Shown here piece by piece: positions 1 to 12,400 of a stretch of 64,000 bases of DNA (within the stretch, counting starts at the first letter, position 1; every line of letters starts with the position of its first letter). A model generated the notes under the pieces. That model had not been told where the DNA came from. It did no database searches and saw only the letters and a program-made list of their open reading frames with translations. A program made the translations under genes and the position numbers. This DNA comes from Liolophura sinensis (lineage: Eukaryota; Mollusca; Polyplacophora; Chitonida; Chitonidae), in assembly GCF_032854445.1 (NCBI RefSeq), contig NC_088304.1, forward strand, positions 20,411,704 through 20,475,703. Reading direction: 5' to 3'.

Positions 1-399
1 AGACGGGTTTTTGTGTTTAAATGTGTATTTTATTTCTAACAGCCCACTGCCACAACACTTACATTTTACTCGCCCACCAGGGCTTGCGCCAAGGAAAGAT
101 ACTTTCATTGTAAATTACTGAAACACTATCTGACATGTCAGGAACTTCATAAATTCTTCATAAAGAGGCTTTTGCATCTCACCACATAACACCTTAGCCC
201 CTGACTCATTCTTCGTTCCATATTGCATGGCCTCTGATGATATGCTGAAGCTCTCATACAAATTAACCGTTACCAAGTTATCATCTGGTCTTCCGCCCTT
301 GAAAGACAAAACATTGAAACACCTGGATGAAGTTATTCTTCGATAACGGTGAGAATTCCAATGCACACTTCCAGACTGACCTGTCGTTAGTTTATTCAA
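1..399 (-). pseudogene. YqaJ-like (lambda-exonuclease fold) recombinase fragment, inactivated
   Basis: Reading leftwards from 399, the frame encodes a GQS..S..W...R..RITSS segment, then a P.DNLV..NLYESFSISSEAMQYGTKNESGA segment. After an in-frame TAA at 117-115 it continues with FLGASPGG, a CKCCGSG segment and LEIK, and runs off the window at base 1. This order (W...R..RIT.S, AM.YG..NE..A, GASPDG, LEIK) is that of the YqaJ viral-recombinase/lambda-exonuclease nuclease domain, common in transposon-associated genes of invertebrates; the family cuts DNA using a metal-binding D...ExK set. Here the motif Asp is Gly (GASPGG) although E and K of LEIK remain, and there is an internal stop, so it should be inactive. 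A splice-acceptor-like AG lies at 382-381, but homology-like sequence extends across it, so I do not use it. No SWIM finger or other partner domain is visible upstream. The family call is by motif recognition only. Confidence 0.72.
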
Positions 400-2200
400 T
401 TTATGAATAATGTCTTATGTGATCTCTTGTTTTAAGAAATTCTGAAACAAACAAATTTCCCTCGCAGATCAACCAGTTAACCGATAGTTGGACGCCCAAG
501 AGAAAATCCATTGTCACAATCTGGAGGAGTTATCACTGTTGTATTTGTGTCATCACCTTTGGCCTAGTGAAAAGCTGCCACTTTAACTCCAATTTTTAGC
601 TCTTTGGTACTTTGAGAGCGGACTGCAATTTTGTTTTGTGGGAGGAATATGTTTTTCTGTGGCCTAGATTGTCTACGTCGTATGTCCCATTGGCATGGCT
701 CACCTGTACGCACAACTGTGCTCTTGTCACATTATGTTTTTACACTGAAGAGTAATGGAATAACTCATTTGCGTATTCATGAAAAACAAATTAAACACAA
801 TGGGGATCTGTCAAACGTCCGACATATGGACCTTGACGTCATTTTGTTTATGTCAAATGTTCCTTTCCCAGTTCATCATGATGACGTCACATAGTAGACA
901 GAACAACGTTGCAACAGAAACTGATAGATTGTAACACTGTAGACGTTGCGTCACAATCCCCTTTTGACGAAACAATGGCCGAAGGTTCTGCTTCACACTA
1001 GCGCCACCTTCACGGGATAAAAAAATTGCCGCCTCCCCATTATTAACAGCTTATAAAATTTCACTTTTTTGCTTTGAGACTCTTGTAACCAGTAAACATA
1101 TAAGTACATGTATTGAAAAAAATTTTTTTTAAATAGGTATTGAAACAATGTCCAGCACAAATAAGGTTATTTTGGTATCGGTATATATGATTTTTAAAAT
1201 TTAATATCCAGTGCACAAAGACTATAGTTTATTATAGGCCTAAATTGAATTTCTGTACGGTCTGTGATATTGAGCTATTTATGCTGGACTTTCACAGCAA
1301 GTTTTAATGATGAAACCTGACCTCTTAATAGCAAACCAGACAGGATAGGGTATAACGCATGCATTTGTCTCCCGAACCCAAAATTCCCGAATGAATACGA
1401 ATGCAGTTGCCTCAAGATTGTTGTTTCGTGTAACTGTACACCATAAATGAGGCCATTTGTACAAAGGAGTTATACTGACTGTTTATACTGTCGTAACCGG
1501 TCAAATAGTGTATGCAAATAAATCACCATATTCAATTCCTGGTATCCTGAAAAGATTATCTCTTCATTCCCTGATGGTCTCCTTATTTGGTAAACTTACT
1601 TCCAATTCCGCAGAAGCTTTCACTCCGGATTTAATCAACTTCTTCGCTTCAGCTTTCTGTATCAAGCTTCATGCCTTCTGCCGACTCCGAAAACTTCGGC
1701 TAACTTCGGTAGTTTAGCTAAATACTCCTTTCTATATCTCAAATACAGCAAGGAAGCAGGTTACACCTACATGCACTCTAAAGACTTCTTCGTCGACCGA
1801 AAACTTGTCATCTGTAGGGGTATATTGTGAAATAGGCATGCCATCAATGAGTTTGGAGCATTTTAATCCACAGCAGGACATGACCACCATCCTGCGCAGA
1901 GAGTTTTCACTAGGACCCACAAAACGACCGTGTGATTGTCGTTGGACACACTGGAAAATTAGGGCGAGTCTTGGCGAGAGAAGCACACAACAGTTTAGAC
2001 GCAAGCAATCCTCCACTCGCTTAAATTTAACCACTATCAACACATGCCTCAAATGTCCAACTGGGGGATTTCATCCAGCACGAAGCAGATGAGGTGCCTT
2101 GCCACAGGTAAGGCAGAAATAGATGCGATTAAAATCCAAAAGATTCTAGACACTCAGTCTACATTTACCTTCGAAATGATTATACTGAAAACGTCTAGGC
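400..2200. other. Non-coding stretch, no gene seen
   Basis: Only short unconvincing ORFs occur on both strands, overlapping each other and without recognisable motifs. Short A and T runs are present (around 1110-1130). I see no RNA gene, SINE or tandem array. Confidence 0.5.
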
Positions 2201-2629
2201 CTTGACGGACATTGTTGACATTCTATTCAATGCTCAGGAGACACGGCTTTAGCCTGATACTGTATATAGCATATTTCTAAGTATACCATGTGCTTGACTG
2301 TAACTTCTCGTGGTGATGGTTTTCTTGTGTCCGTCAGACGAACTCTTCTAAAAACAAATTACACATTTACAGTGAATTACAGGGTAGGTGATCAGTCGTG
2401 TATTGAATATCATTTAGTATGCAGAGAATTGGCGGAGAATGCATTTTCCAGCAAACACAAATCCTTTTGCCTTCGGCCGTTTTTTAGCCAGTTTTCTTTT
2501 AGCTCACTGGTCTGGGCGAAAATCAATTTTCCAAAAAGGACTTCAACAATTGTTGGATCCAACCTGCACGTGTTCGTTTCCATACAATTACTTGAGCATG
2601 TCAACATAGACTCTGAATCTATGCCTCGA

Positions 2630-2710
2630 GACATTCGCATACCAGTCGTCAACTAAAATTGAGGTTCCAGATCAATAATCTCAAGACCTATTCCCAAAAC
2701 GGTCTTAACT
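2630..2710 (+). repeat. Fragment of the dispersed segmental repeat
   Basis: The words GACATTCGCATACCAGTCGTC and the following GGTTCCAGATCAATAATCTC segment match, with scattered differences, the start of the segment at about 19260-19340. The 'cagtaatcgcaagggcat' part recurs near 20370, 23250 and 24825. This is the leftmost piece of the repeated material I can see. Confidence 0.5.
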
Positions 2711-3104
2711 TAAACCACCAAAGAACTTAGAAAGCACATAAAGTCATAAAATAAGACGGAATCATTCAAAGAGAAGCGGTCAACAGTTTTGAATGATGTT
2801 GGAACTATGCAAGGTATGTTCTAGTCGACTGAGAGAAATCGGTATTCAAATCGTGCACCATTCTATAATACCAGTTGTCGATATCAACATATGTGTCTCA
2901 GTTGCAACCGTTCATATATCCAACGTGGCGATGTAATTCAACTCGATGAATATGATGCCTCTACCGATTAGACATTTCATAACACAATGCTAACGGTGTT
3001 TGTCGTGGTTAACCAGCCTGAAAGTAGGACACATGGCATATGCCGAATCATTAATGCACTGCATATTTACACGATATTTAACAGGCAAAATGGACTAAGT
3101 CACA

Positions 3105-3245
3105 TAGATACAGCGCCGGGCAGATCACAGCCTTCCGCATCGCTGATTTTCACATAATACAGGAACGGTGTTTAACGATGCTTGTATTTACACCTGTATG
3201 TCATATTTTGATACGCCTCGATGATCGTCCACACTGACTATACAA
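3105..3245 (+). repeat. Fragment of the dispersed segmental repeat
   Basis: The stretch reading ...GATTTTCACATAATACAGGAACGGTGTTTAACGATG... followed by a TTTTGATACG and a GATCGTC/GATTGACC-like word is paralogous to 11565-11690 (GGATTTCACGTATTACAGGAACG...). It is more distantly related to 25545-25670. No coding potential is shared among the copies. Confidence 0.45.
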
Positions 3246-3997
3246 GGGGTCGATTTAACAGGCGACTAACCAGTTGTACACAGGAGTGTAGATTTGTTAT
3301 GCTGGATATCGGGTTTTGCCTCAGAAAACGATGTACTGAGCCTTGGTCAAACTTGGGAGTCTAAACTGCAACCTGTGGGATTATAGGCTTCGCCCAGGTT
3401 CAATTTACACTTCATTCTTCGTTGTGTAACAATTGTGCTTTTGTAGTAAAACCATCTGATTGACAAACATAGTAAAACTGTGACTGGAATTTAATCTACG
3501 CTTAAACGAATAACAGAAATATGATTTTTTTCAGATCACTGAGTGGTAGACTATGTTTAACATTTATGTAATTAACAAAACATAAATAATTTTTCAAACA
3601 TCGTAACAGGTTCAAACATTTCGCCAGAATAATTTTTCAAATATTTTAACCAATATCGCACAACTTTAATTAGAAAAAGTACTGCTTTCACAGAAAACCT
3701 ATCAATGTTAAGCGATCCTATAAATTACCCGGGGAGCTTTTAGATGATAATTATCGACATCTACTCATACACTGACTACGAAGGGAAGACAAAAATTAAT
3801 AAGAAACCGTATTTCACTGCATACGTGTTACCATATGCCAACTATCACACTGTCGTCGTCGCTCTGATTGCGCTTTTTATTTCTATTAGTTAGATGTCAG
3901 CAGGTCTGCAGTCGGAATTCAAAAGCTGCCGAATTTTATTTTCGGCCGTAGGGGGCGTTATTTCAATCCCAACGTCTGAGGCCTATTTTCCTCGCCA

Positions 3998-4078
3998 GCA
4001 GACAGCAGGCCCTGAACTCAGCATATGTAAACAGTGGCAAGCTAAATTTAGAAGCTGACGGCAGTTGTTCACATAACA
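3998..4078 (+). repeat. 81-bp copy of the 3' end of the TGTTA...TAACA element
   Basis: This matches 28634-28714 over exactly 81 positions with three mismatches that I count, and ends at the same TAACA terminus. The sequence upstream of 3998 does not match the element, so the copy is truncated on its left side. It shows that the element at 27958-28714 is a repeated mobile sequence and not unique filler. Confidence 0.7.
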
Positions 4079-4559
4079 ATTAAGCTAAGAGGTGGACTGA
4101 TTATAAATGACTGATTATCAAACCGCGACCTTTGTATAAATAACGAGAGTATTTCATAACGGAGAATTCATAATATTTTCACTGGTTTTTGATTGTCATG
4201 CATTTGAAATAATCGTTTATTTCTGTCGAGCGCACCCAGCATGATGTTTGCATCCGTTTCTTATAAATGTGCGGCCTGTGTTGGCTGACCTGGATGTGTA
4301 TCTTACAATAAACAGCTATGATCTTACCACAAAGAACATACGTTAACGTCATCTTATTGCAAGCTGCATTTACAAAATGGTTGGCTTTTTTTGCTTATGT
4401 CGTGTGGGATTGGAACCCAATACTTCCGAGCCCTGAAGACATTTACTTTCATGTTTATTTATTTACGAATAATATTTATTGATAAAATATACACAAACAA
4501 GAGGAAATCTTTACACTAACAAAACACACTGCTAATGTCCTGGGAACACACTGAAAATG

Positions 4560-5225
4560 TTAATGTCGATTAATCAAATTTTCCACATCACAACTGAGCA
4601 AAATCCAGGGGAAGATTTTAAGTGTTCATCACCTACCAGATGCATTTAGAAAGGATGAAATGGAGTGACTAGGTTTCCATCTAATTTGGTCCAAAAAATT
4701 CACCTTCGTTACACTAAAATTCCAATGTTTAGTTATCTAAGCCCCTTAATACTGTTGCCAAGTATCGGCTTGTTCACATTGCATAGAACGTGCCCCAGGA
4801 CGTTAGCTTGTACTTACGTACTGGGTAATCGTGTTTGTGATGTCAGCTTAGGGGACCCAAGGTATATGCTCATACATATTTGCACCATGTAAATGACTTC
4901 CCTATAGGAGATGAAACCAAAGTTGGTGTCTAATAAATGAAGCGCTATCCATACCCTTAGGATGGAAGAGTTAAGTAACCGATAGAGAGAGAAGGGGAAG
5001 AAATACACCCACGATCTCCCGCGAGATTCCAAGAGATCTTCAGCTTGGGGTTAGAGTGATGTAAACGTGACACGAAGTTAAACCAGGCCATTGAAAGATT
5101 TGTTTCACTAGATCGTAATAATCCAAGAAGGGTGATAATCTGTTCTCGTTGAATCAGCCAGCAGTGAACAGCAGGAAAGCATCCGAGAGTTAGGAATGCC
5201 AACGGGGTTTCAAATCGGCCCATTC
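4560..5225 (+). repeat. Segmental repeat copy (matches 23.4-24.03 kb, 19.5-19.97 kb, 10.9-11.26 kb)
   Basis: Shared landmarks in order are CACCAGATGCA, GTGCCCCAGGACGTTAGCT, TTGTGATGTCAG, ATGACTTCCCTATAGGAGATGA, AAAGT(T/C)GGTGTCTAATAAA, GAGCTATCC-like, GATGG(A/C)AGAGTTAAGTAAC, GAAGGGGAAG, CCGCGAGATTCCAAGAGAT and ATTCTGTTCTCGT-like words. The whole block lines up with 23400-24030. Scattered substitutions and small indels indicate an old duplication. The small ORFs here are not conserved between copies. Confidence 0.75.
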
Positions 5226-7819
5226 TGCTTTAGTTATACCGTTGGTATGTTTTAGACGACCCAGTATATACATAAACAGGTTCATTTGTGTCTGTGTGAT
5301 TTATAAGGCTGAATGGAGAGACAGTCCACAAACATGATCAATAGTTTTGCTTTTGTTTTAGAGGTAAACAATTTTCGTTTTTTCCCCCACAGTACCGCCT
5401 TGTTAGATATAATGGAAATGTAGCGTTTCACGCCATCGTTTTGAATTGGAAGACCAAATGGGGAATTTAGTTTTAGAACGATGCTCTATCGTCATAGGTC
5501 TACGTATTGTTCCCTGCAGTCAGGGCTAATATACCTGATGACGTTTGGTTTATTCTGCAGGCAAGTACATTATAACCGGACTTCCTCACGCCGATTCGGG
5601 ACACATCTTAAAGCGTGTTATAGACTACCTCACGCTATTACGAAATCACACTGTATTTATTCTACGTACATATGTGTGTGTATGTTATAAGTCACGTCTT
5701 TAAACTAAGTTTCATCCACAAAAATTGTCGTTCGTCGAATGCCTGATGATTTTTTTTATACACGCTTGAGACCTTTATTACATGAGAGCTGGTCACGTAC
5801 ATGTGCGCCCTCATGGGTACGCACATTCTCTAACCGCATTTCTTCCTCGTCCCGCCAAGGTAGACGCTTATCCGCTCATCCACAGGCAAAATGTTGACCC
5901 ACTGGTCTCAACACATGATTAACCTTTGGATAAAGTGTATGTATGCCGGTTTTATTCTGCCATTCATAAAGAAAGCTGTATTGTATGAGGCATTCGACAT
6001 CCGCTTTATCCAAAATGCGGAAGATTCAAAATGGCTATCACAACCCGATCATGTGCAGTTACGGAACAGAAAATAATGATTTTGCCCTACTTTTTGATAT
6101 ATTTAGACAAATAATGAAACAGAGAAAAAAAGTTTCAGTTTACAAAGTATTGGAGGTGAAGAAATGCTTGACTTTCTTCTGTCGTTTTTCAGTTTGGGCA
6201 AGACTGACCTTTGAATCTTACCACCATTTAACTGTTCGTAGATTGTAGGACGATCTTTTCCACTTTGACCCAGCTGTCCACAAGATTGTCTTCAGCAGAT
6301 TTCAACTCTGCTGATCGACTTTCCCCGACAATACAAGCTTTGTTAATGGCATAGAGTTTCTAAAATCGCCAAATAAAGCCCTGACTGCATTTTAAGGCTA
6401 AGGAATCGTTCCCTGGAGTAGAAAGGAACATTTTATGCTTACATTTTATAACAATGGGAACAGGGCTTTGTCCAGGTGTGTGTCGTGAGTCTGTCTTTTC
6501 GGTTTTTCATCGTTCTGCAACCAACCTTTTAGAGTGAAATCTGACATCCCAATATCTACCTTCACTTTAGTACGCGGCTCTCCAGCGTTTACTCTGGATG
6601 CTGGATACTCAAGTTTCCAGCAACTGTTGCTTCGGCACCGGGCATGTTGTAATGTCTAGTTGTATAGAGGTTAGGCAACATGTAGAATGACGGGGTATTT
6701 TGTTCAGATACTGGTTTAGGACTACTGCCCGTCAAATTCTCGCTTTTATTAAATCATTTACATTGGTTATGGTTTTCTTGTTTGTTTTACAATGCGAAAT
6801 GTCTGTTAACATATGTACATTAGTTTTATGATTGTGTTTTTATTACAATAATATATACATGGATTACCGGAATGCATTTTAGAACTTAATTATTGGAGTA
6901 TGGCATTTGTTAATCAGGAATAGCAATTAAAATGAAGAACAACTAAAAGAAGTGGGTACACAAACAGAAGTAGAAGTGTTGATAGATACTGGTTCCCTTG
7001 TTCCCTCCTCATCGAGATCTTTCGTCACCTATACCTTACGCTGTCCAGGAAAATCCAACGTACTGGAAACCTGTCTCAAAAACAAATGCGACAAGTATAT
7101 TTGAATAGAGAAGGCGGGCAAACTTCATCCATTTGACGAGATATGATTCCTTGTTTTCATAAAGCCTTTCTAAAATGTTTTACTTGAGTTAATATCAACT
7201 CAGAGAGATATCGAGATGCCAGTAACCCACATCTGGCTTAATCAGACTATTTCGAATTACCCTGGCAGTTTCACACCTCGCCTTACAGCCTTTCAATAAT
7301 CTGATTAAATTTATTTACTGAAACTGTACAACTTATAATCCATTTAAGAAGTATGCCGGTGAATAAAGCATTGGTGACGAAGTCATCCTCACTTGGAAGC
7401 GATATTGCAACAACAGCGTTATCTATCGGTGCGTTTTATATCAGATTTGCGCCCCAGAAAGTGCATCGAATAATAAATACACTCTTCATAATAAAACAAA
7501 ATAAACAAGTATTTATTTTTGCTGGCACTCACGTAATTGTAAACATTTTGAACATAAATGCCAAATACAGGGCACATCCCGCTGAAAATGTGAACAGTCG
7601 GAAATACATGTATAACAAATAATGGCGCGCTTTTTACGCTTGTTTCGTCTTAAAATTGTTGTTTGTTTGCAGTTTTAGCCATGGTGATTGTACATTTAAT
7701 TAATCTCACATAAAAGTGTAACAAAAGTTTTTAGGGGAGAAGATTTGGGCTGCCTTGTAAACGATTGTCCGCTATGTCGAGACATGTTATAACCAGGCTA
7801 CACTTTACAAAAAAAGACG
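5226..7819. other. Non-coding stretch, no gene seen
   Basis: No ORF carries recognisable motifs; two overlapping ORFs near 5.9-6.25 kb and one at 7.35-7.62 kb are ordinary for AT-rich DNA. I see no tandem repeat or SINE. Confidence 0.45.
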
Positions 7820-8372
7820 TCCAATCGCCTTGGCGTCAGTATAAGCCATGTGTTAATTTTTCTATCCTATATTAATATAGAGGAATGATGGAACATATCA
7901 ATGGCGAAGATGGGAGGGTTGGGAATAAATCTAACCTTAGAGTGTGTGACATATGTTAAAAATACATCTTCGTCACTGAAATACGTGGTAAATTTCATAA
8001 GAAGATCCCATTTTAACACCTATGGCCACCTAAAACTAATACCAATTTGTCTTTGTAGTAGATTCAGCTTCAGTGTACAACACTGACATAGGGACAATAG
8101 AAGTTGATCATGCTAGTCAACCGTATGTGGGCTGAGTTTAATTTCCGGCGGAAAAACAGGCACAGGGTTTTTCCAGTTTCTGTATCTGTGAAAGCCTAGA
8201 GATTTAGCTGAATCAGACGATAATAAAGGGCTAAACCTACAAAGAAGGAAATGGTTTGGTCCAAGGAAATTCTGCCATGGCGTCACAATTAGAATGAGTT
8301 CAAAGCTGACCTGTTCGGTCATTCTCTTATTGCCCAGGTTTACCGTCGCCATTCTGAAGTGCAAATAACTGC
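7820..8372 (+). repeat. Segmental repeat copy (matches 29.33-29.95 kb; second half matches 13.43-13.74 kb)
   Basis: Shared words in order are TAAGCC(A/G)TGTG, TATTAATA.AG..GAAATGATGGA-like, GGGACAATA.AA.TT.ATC, TTTAATTTCCGG(C/T)GG, TCTGTATCTGTGAAAGCCTAG-like, AAAGGGCTAAACCT, GTCACAATTAGAATGA and ATTCTGAAGTG. The same order is seen near 13.43-13.74 kb and 29.6-29.95 kb. The three copies define the right-hand end of a repeated unit. Confidence 0.7.
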
Positions 8373-8567
8373 TGGCTACATTATAAACAAAAACGAAACT
8401 CTCAGAAGCGTCAAATAGGCAATATCTACATATTATGGAATGACATTCAGACCACGGAATGTATAGTCATGCAACTAAGATAGACAGTCATTGTCGAAAA
8501 ATACATACAGTGCGGCCAGGTCATTTTGTAGTATTTCTTGTGAAATTCTTTTCAACAAACAACTTTT

Positions 8568-8868
8568 TCAGAATTTTTAGGAAATTTGTGCGGCCACTGT
8601 AAACGTCAGCAGATGTTTCTGTAATCCTGTTGCACTGATCTATACAGTTTAAAGCATATTATCCATTCCGTGCATTTCTTCCTATTCCGTTACTAATTAG
8701 AGAAAAGAAAAGGCTTAGAATTTCATTTGAACTTTGTCAGAATTCCTAGGAAATTTGTGGGGCCATTGTAAACAGCAGCAGATGTTCCTGTAACTGTCGT
8801 ACTGGTCTATTCCGTCCAAAGCATATCGTCCATGTCATGCTTTTCTTTCTATTTTGTTGCTGATTAGC
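8568..8868 (+). repeat. Local tandem duplication, about 135-bp units
   Basis: Bases 8568-8702 and 8737-8868 align along their length: CAGAATT..TAGGAAATTTGTG.GGCCA.TGTAAAC, then CAGCAGATGTT.CTGTAA, then AAAGCATAT..TCCAT, then CTATT.(C/T)GTT.CT.ATTAG. The offset is about 170 bp. Divergence is moderate. Confidence 0.65.
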
Positions 8869-9089
8869 GTGTACAAATTTCACATTGATTTGACACCTAC
8901 ATTTGACAACCTATTATATAGGTTATTTTCCTTCAGGTGAAGCACATTTGTCATGCATGCTGTAGTTTTGCTAGTATTATCTGTCTAAAACCATGATTGA
9001 TTGTTAATGTAATGTTACACGATTTTGCCTAATCAGTAGTGTTGTATCATTGGAGTTTTTCGCAACGCTTGTACTGATATTTTACCCAA

Positions 9090-9965
9090 AGTTTTCTGTC
9101 CCTGCAGGCCTCCAGAATTCTGTGTTCGTCCGTTTCTACGCTATTCTATCCACGGTGGAAATTCCCTAGCAACAACGGCGATGTGAGAATCTGATATGAA
9201 ACAATTCATATCAGCTTAGCACTTGTCTAGCAATTTACACTTTCATAGAAAACCAGTATGGCTTGCTAACAACGACGTGAATGACGGCAATTTCCAAGGA
9301 ATTCTTACGAAAAACAGCGACTAATGGTGTGTTTTGTAGTTCGTCAAGGGCGACGAAGAGGCTGTCTTGTTGGGTCTTCATTAAAACGTCAGTTATGAAG
9401 GACATCGCGTCCTGGCTCTCCATCTGTCTGTGGTCATCATTCAATCACCAAATACAGATGAACCGAAATAATAACCGTATACACGATAGATTACAATAAA
9501 AATTCTTTTCAACGCTTGAGTTTAGTTCACTCCTTCAACAGATATCAGCATTTAGGTTAATACATTGCATGTGGATGGTATGGTCGGATTAGTATAATTT
9601 GTTTGGTCTTACAAGTGATGGTTTATCTCTTGATAAATTTCACCTTACACTTCGAATGTAAGGGCAATGTAAATTTGTAAAAAGTTAAAACACGCAATTA
9701 TTTACAGATGTAGCATTTCTCTCAGTTTTTTTTCTTTTGGACCCTTTGTATTTAGTTCATTATTTCAAATACATTCAAAACGACTGCCATACCCCAAAGA
9801 GCGACAATATGTCAGTTGAGGGGTTGAGATCGAAAATTTGCATGTCACTTGGCGTAGAAATTGATTATAATCTCTACGTATTGAAACAAAACAGTCCCTC
9901 GATAAATCTTTTACCCGCATAGGGTTTCTGTCCTGAGATTTGATTTGAAACAAAATGTAAATTTA
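9090..9965 (+). repeat. Segmental repeat copy (matches 16.56-17.02 plus 17.5-18.72 kb)
   Basis: Landmarks shared with the 16.6-18.7 kb block are AACAACGGCGATGT.AGA, the AACAACGACGTGAATGA word, CCAAGGAATT.TTACG.AAA, GTGTGTTTT, CAGTTATGAAGG(A/G)CAT, the CTGCCAT.CCC.AAAG.GC word and TATGTCAGTTGAGG. The other copy holds about 470 bp of extra sequence (17025-17490). Confidence 0.65.
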
Positions 9966-10779
9966 CATTTTTAAGATTTCATCCCATAAGCCGTCATTTC
10001 AACGAGGTGGCGTTTCAATAGTACGTGGAATAAAATAAACATTTTGACATCGGTAAATGTAATGAATTGTCAGAACGGCTCAAACTTTATTGGTGTTTAC
10101 ATTTTTCTCACACTTGCTGAATATATTTTCCAAACGAAGCATCTGTTATCAACAACATGTAGAATGCTTCGAATCTTGTTCAATTTCACCACTAATTATT
10201 TGTGTACCACTAATTAATCATTCTGATAAGTTTGTAAATGACAGAAGTGGCTAATCTGAATATATTTATGTACATGAATATGTACATACAAGACACAAAA
10301 GTGCTGCTTGTCACGTTTACATGACTCATGCCTTTGAATCCGTTTCATAAGAACATTACGTTATCACTCAATCTACGTCATATCACATTTTATTTTTAGA
10401 ACTATTTTCTTCCTGTTACTGAACCTAACCATGATAGGCCAACTTTCATGCCTGACACTATCGTGCATGTCTCGTTGGAAGTTCTGGTTTGCGAGAATGA
10501 ACCTTTAGCACAATTAAGGACAATGAAGTGGAATGGAATGAACTGTCTGGATATTTAATTTAAGTTGGTGCGAGAATAAACCATACTTTCCCTAAGACTC
10601 CGATGTTCAGTTTGATAAGTTGCAAATTGGAAAATCACAGCAGGGACGAAACTGTGATCGCTTTACCTCAATGCTCCTTGCTGCAACACAAATGATCGCA
10701 GAGAGATTCAGATTTTGCAAGAAAAAATTAAACCAGGCTAATTGTGCGAGAAGATATTTATGACGAAAAGTTTGGTTCT

Positions 10780-11275
10780 GCATTCATATGGCTTTTGCAT
10801 GTATATGGCTTGAAAAGTGAAAAAAACAGGTATCTACCCAAGGGACACTTCTGCGGCATTTAGAGATTCATTTCAATGCAATGTTAATGAGCTAAATGCC
10901 ATTTGTTTTTTATTTGTTCCAAAGAAGCATTTGTTCTTGCGAGATGTAGCCAAAGTCGGCGACTAATAAATAAAGAGCTATCCTCGCCCCTGGGATGGAA
11001 GAGTGAAGTAAGGTTCACACAGAGAAGGGGAGTAAATACGCCGGTAATATCCCACGAGATTCTAAGAGATTTTCAAACCGGGGTTTGATTGGTGGGAACG
11101 TCACACAAAGTCAAAGAAGCACAAAGAACGGTTGTTTGATTAGATTATAGTAGCCCAAGGGGGATGTTATTCTGTTCTCGTGAAATAAGCCATGCAGTAG
11201 TAAACTGCAAGTATCCCAGTCCTTGCGGATGCCAACGAGGCTACCAGCCGGCTGATTCTGCCCAAGTTCATATTG
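10780..11275 (+). repeat. Segmental repeat copy (matches 19.38-19.98 kb and others)
   Basis: It shares GTATAT.GCTTGAAAAGT, GGACACTTCTG.GGCATTT, GTTAATG.G.TAAATG, then GAGATG(T/A)AG.CAAAGTCGG, AGAGCTATCCTC, TCACA.AGAGAAG, TCAAAG.AG.ACAAAGAACG and TATAGTAG.CCA with 19380-19980. Compared with the 19.5 and 23.6 kb copies it lacks the roughly 170-bp block containing CCAGGACGTTA.CTGGTA. Confidence 0.7.
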
Positions 11276-11329
11276 TACGGCAATTTTCCATTTTCTACAC
11301 TGGACAACGTCACAAGTAGGAAAGACTGC

Positions 11330-11450
11330 AAAAAGAGGAAGCGGAGTGTGATAGCTGGCAAATGTCCACACGTACATGTAACCGCTGAAATCCGGCCTCT
11401 TGTCAATTTACATTAGTTAGGGTTTTATTCAAATTGTCGTGGGTTTACAG
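11330..11450 (-). repeat. Dispersed repeat family A, copy 1
   Basis: On the minus strand this reads ...AATTGACAAGAGGCCGGATTT..., then GTGGACATTTGCCAGCTATC, then ACACT. It is related to stretches near 14.84-14.97 (minus), 17.30-17.47 (plus), 21.23-21.33 (plus) and 34.40-34.56 kb (minus). I see no clear tRNA boxes, tail or terminal repeats, so the class is unknown. Confidence 0.55.
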
Positions 11451-11479
11451 CCTGGATTCATACCACCGTAATGCTGGCC

Positions 11480-12400
11480 GGCGATGTATGAGGGGAATAT
11501 GCTTTAAATAGCAGAGAAATAATTAACTCCAATCACAGACAATGCGGGACGATCTCAGGCTTGGAGATCGATGGATTTCACGTATTACAGGAACGACGTT
11601 TGACGAGCACTGGGTTCTATGAACACTCGCATGTTACATGTTGATACGTCATAGTGATTGACCAGATTGAATTCTGAATGGATCGATAAGGCACTGAGAA
11701 CGTGCATACAGTGATGTTGACTCATTTACAGGGGACATTGAGCTTCATCTTACAAAATAATGTAATTTGCCGTCGTCAAACGTATAGCACTGTCCAACGG
11801 TTAACAGACCGTTATCAATTACCTTGAAATCAAAATGATACTTATCGACATCAACCAGAGCTTACTTTGTACGGGATCTAAAGTAGTTAACATGGACATC
11901 GAGTGAATATTGGCAGATAAGTGTCTTCGATACACACACTGGGAACGTAACACAGCTCCGGCACATGTGCTTTAAGAAGCAATCTCTTTCTATGTACAAA
12001 GTGAAGAGGTGTTTCAACAATACACATGTGAGTCACGGCACCTGTGATTAGTCTAAATTTATGTGCATGAACAATCAGAAATTCCACCGTTAACTTTTTA
12101 ACAAGTCTTATGAATGAAAAGGTTCGTTTCTTTGCACGACATATTATCCATAACTTGTATGTGTTTAATTCTACAGTGAACGCGTTAAGCAACCTCCAGG
12201 GATATTAAACGCCACAGAAGGTTGGTGCAAATCAAGATAGCGGCGTTTTCTTTTGGCTTAATCCTCTGATTGTGTATTTGTTCTTTCAAATTTTGGAAAC
12301 ATTTTCCAATTGTTTTTTTTTTCAAATTTTTTCTTTGATACGATGCTCCCAAGCCGTGACCTTTGCACAAATAAGAGTCCATGCCTTATCCAAGGAATAG
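11480..12400 (+). repeat. Segmental repeat pieces matching 3.1 kb, 21.66-22.25 kb and 26.67-27.25 kb
   Basis: Bases 11565-11690 match 3150-3240 and 25545-25660. The TAGTCTAAATTTATGTGCAT word at about 12050 followed by AATCAGAAATTCCAC recurs near 21666 and 26683. The CCGTGACCTTTGCACAAATAA word near 12354 recurs near 22207 and 27208 as GCGTGACCTTTGTACAAATAA. Between these landmarks the copy is shorter and strongly diverged. Confidence 0.5.

Noticed and set aside
1732-2092. Overlapping ORFs of 95-106 codons on both strands
   Set aside because: No motifs, no conserved copies, and both strands open over the same bases, as expected by chance.
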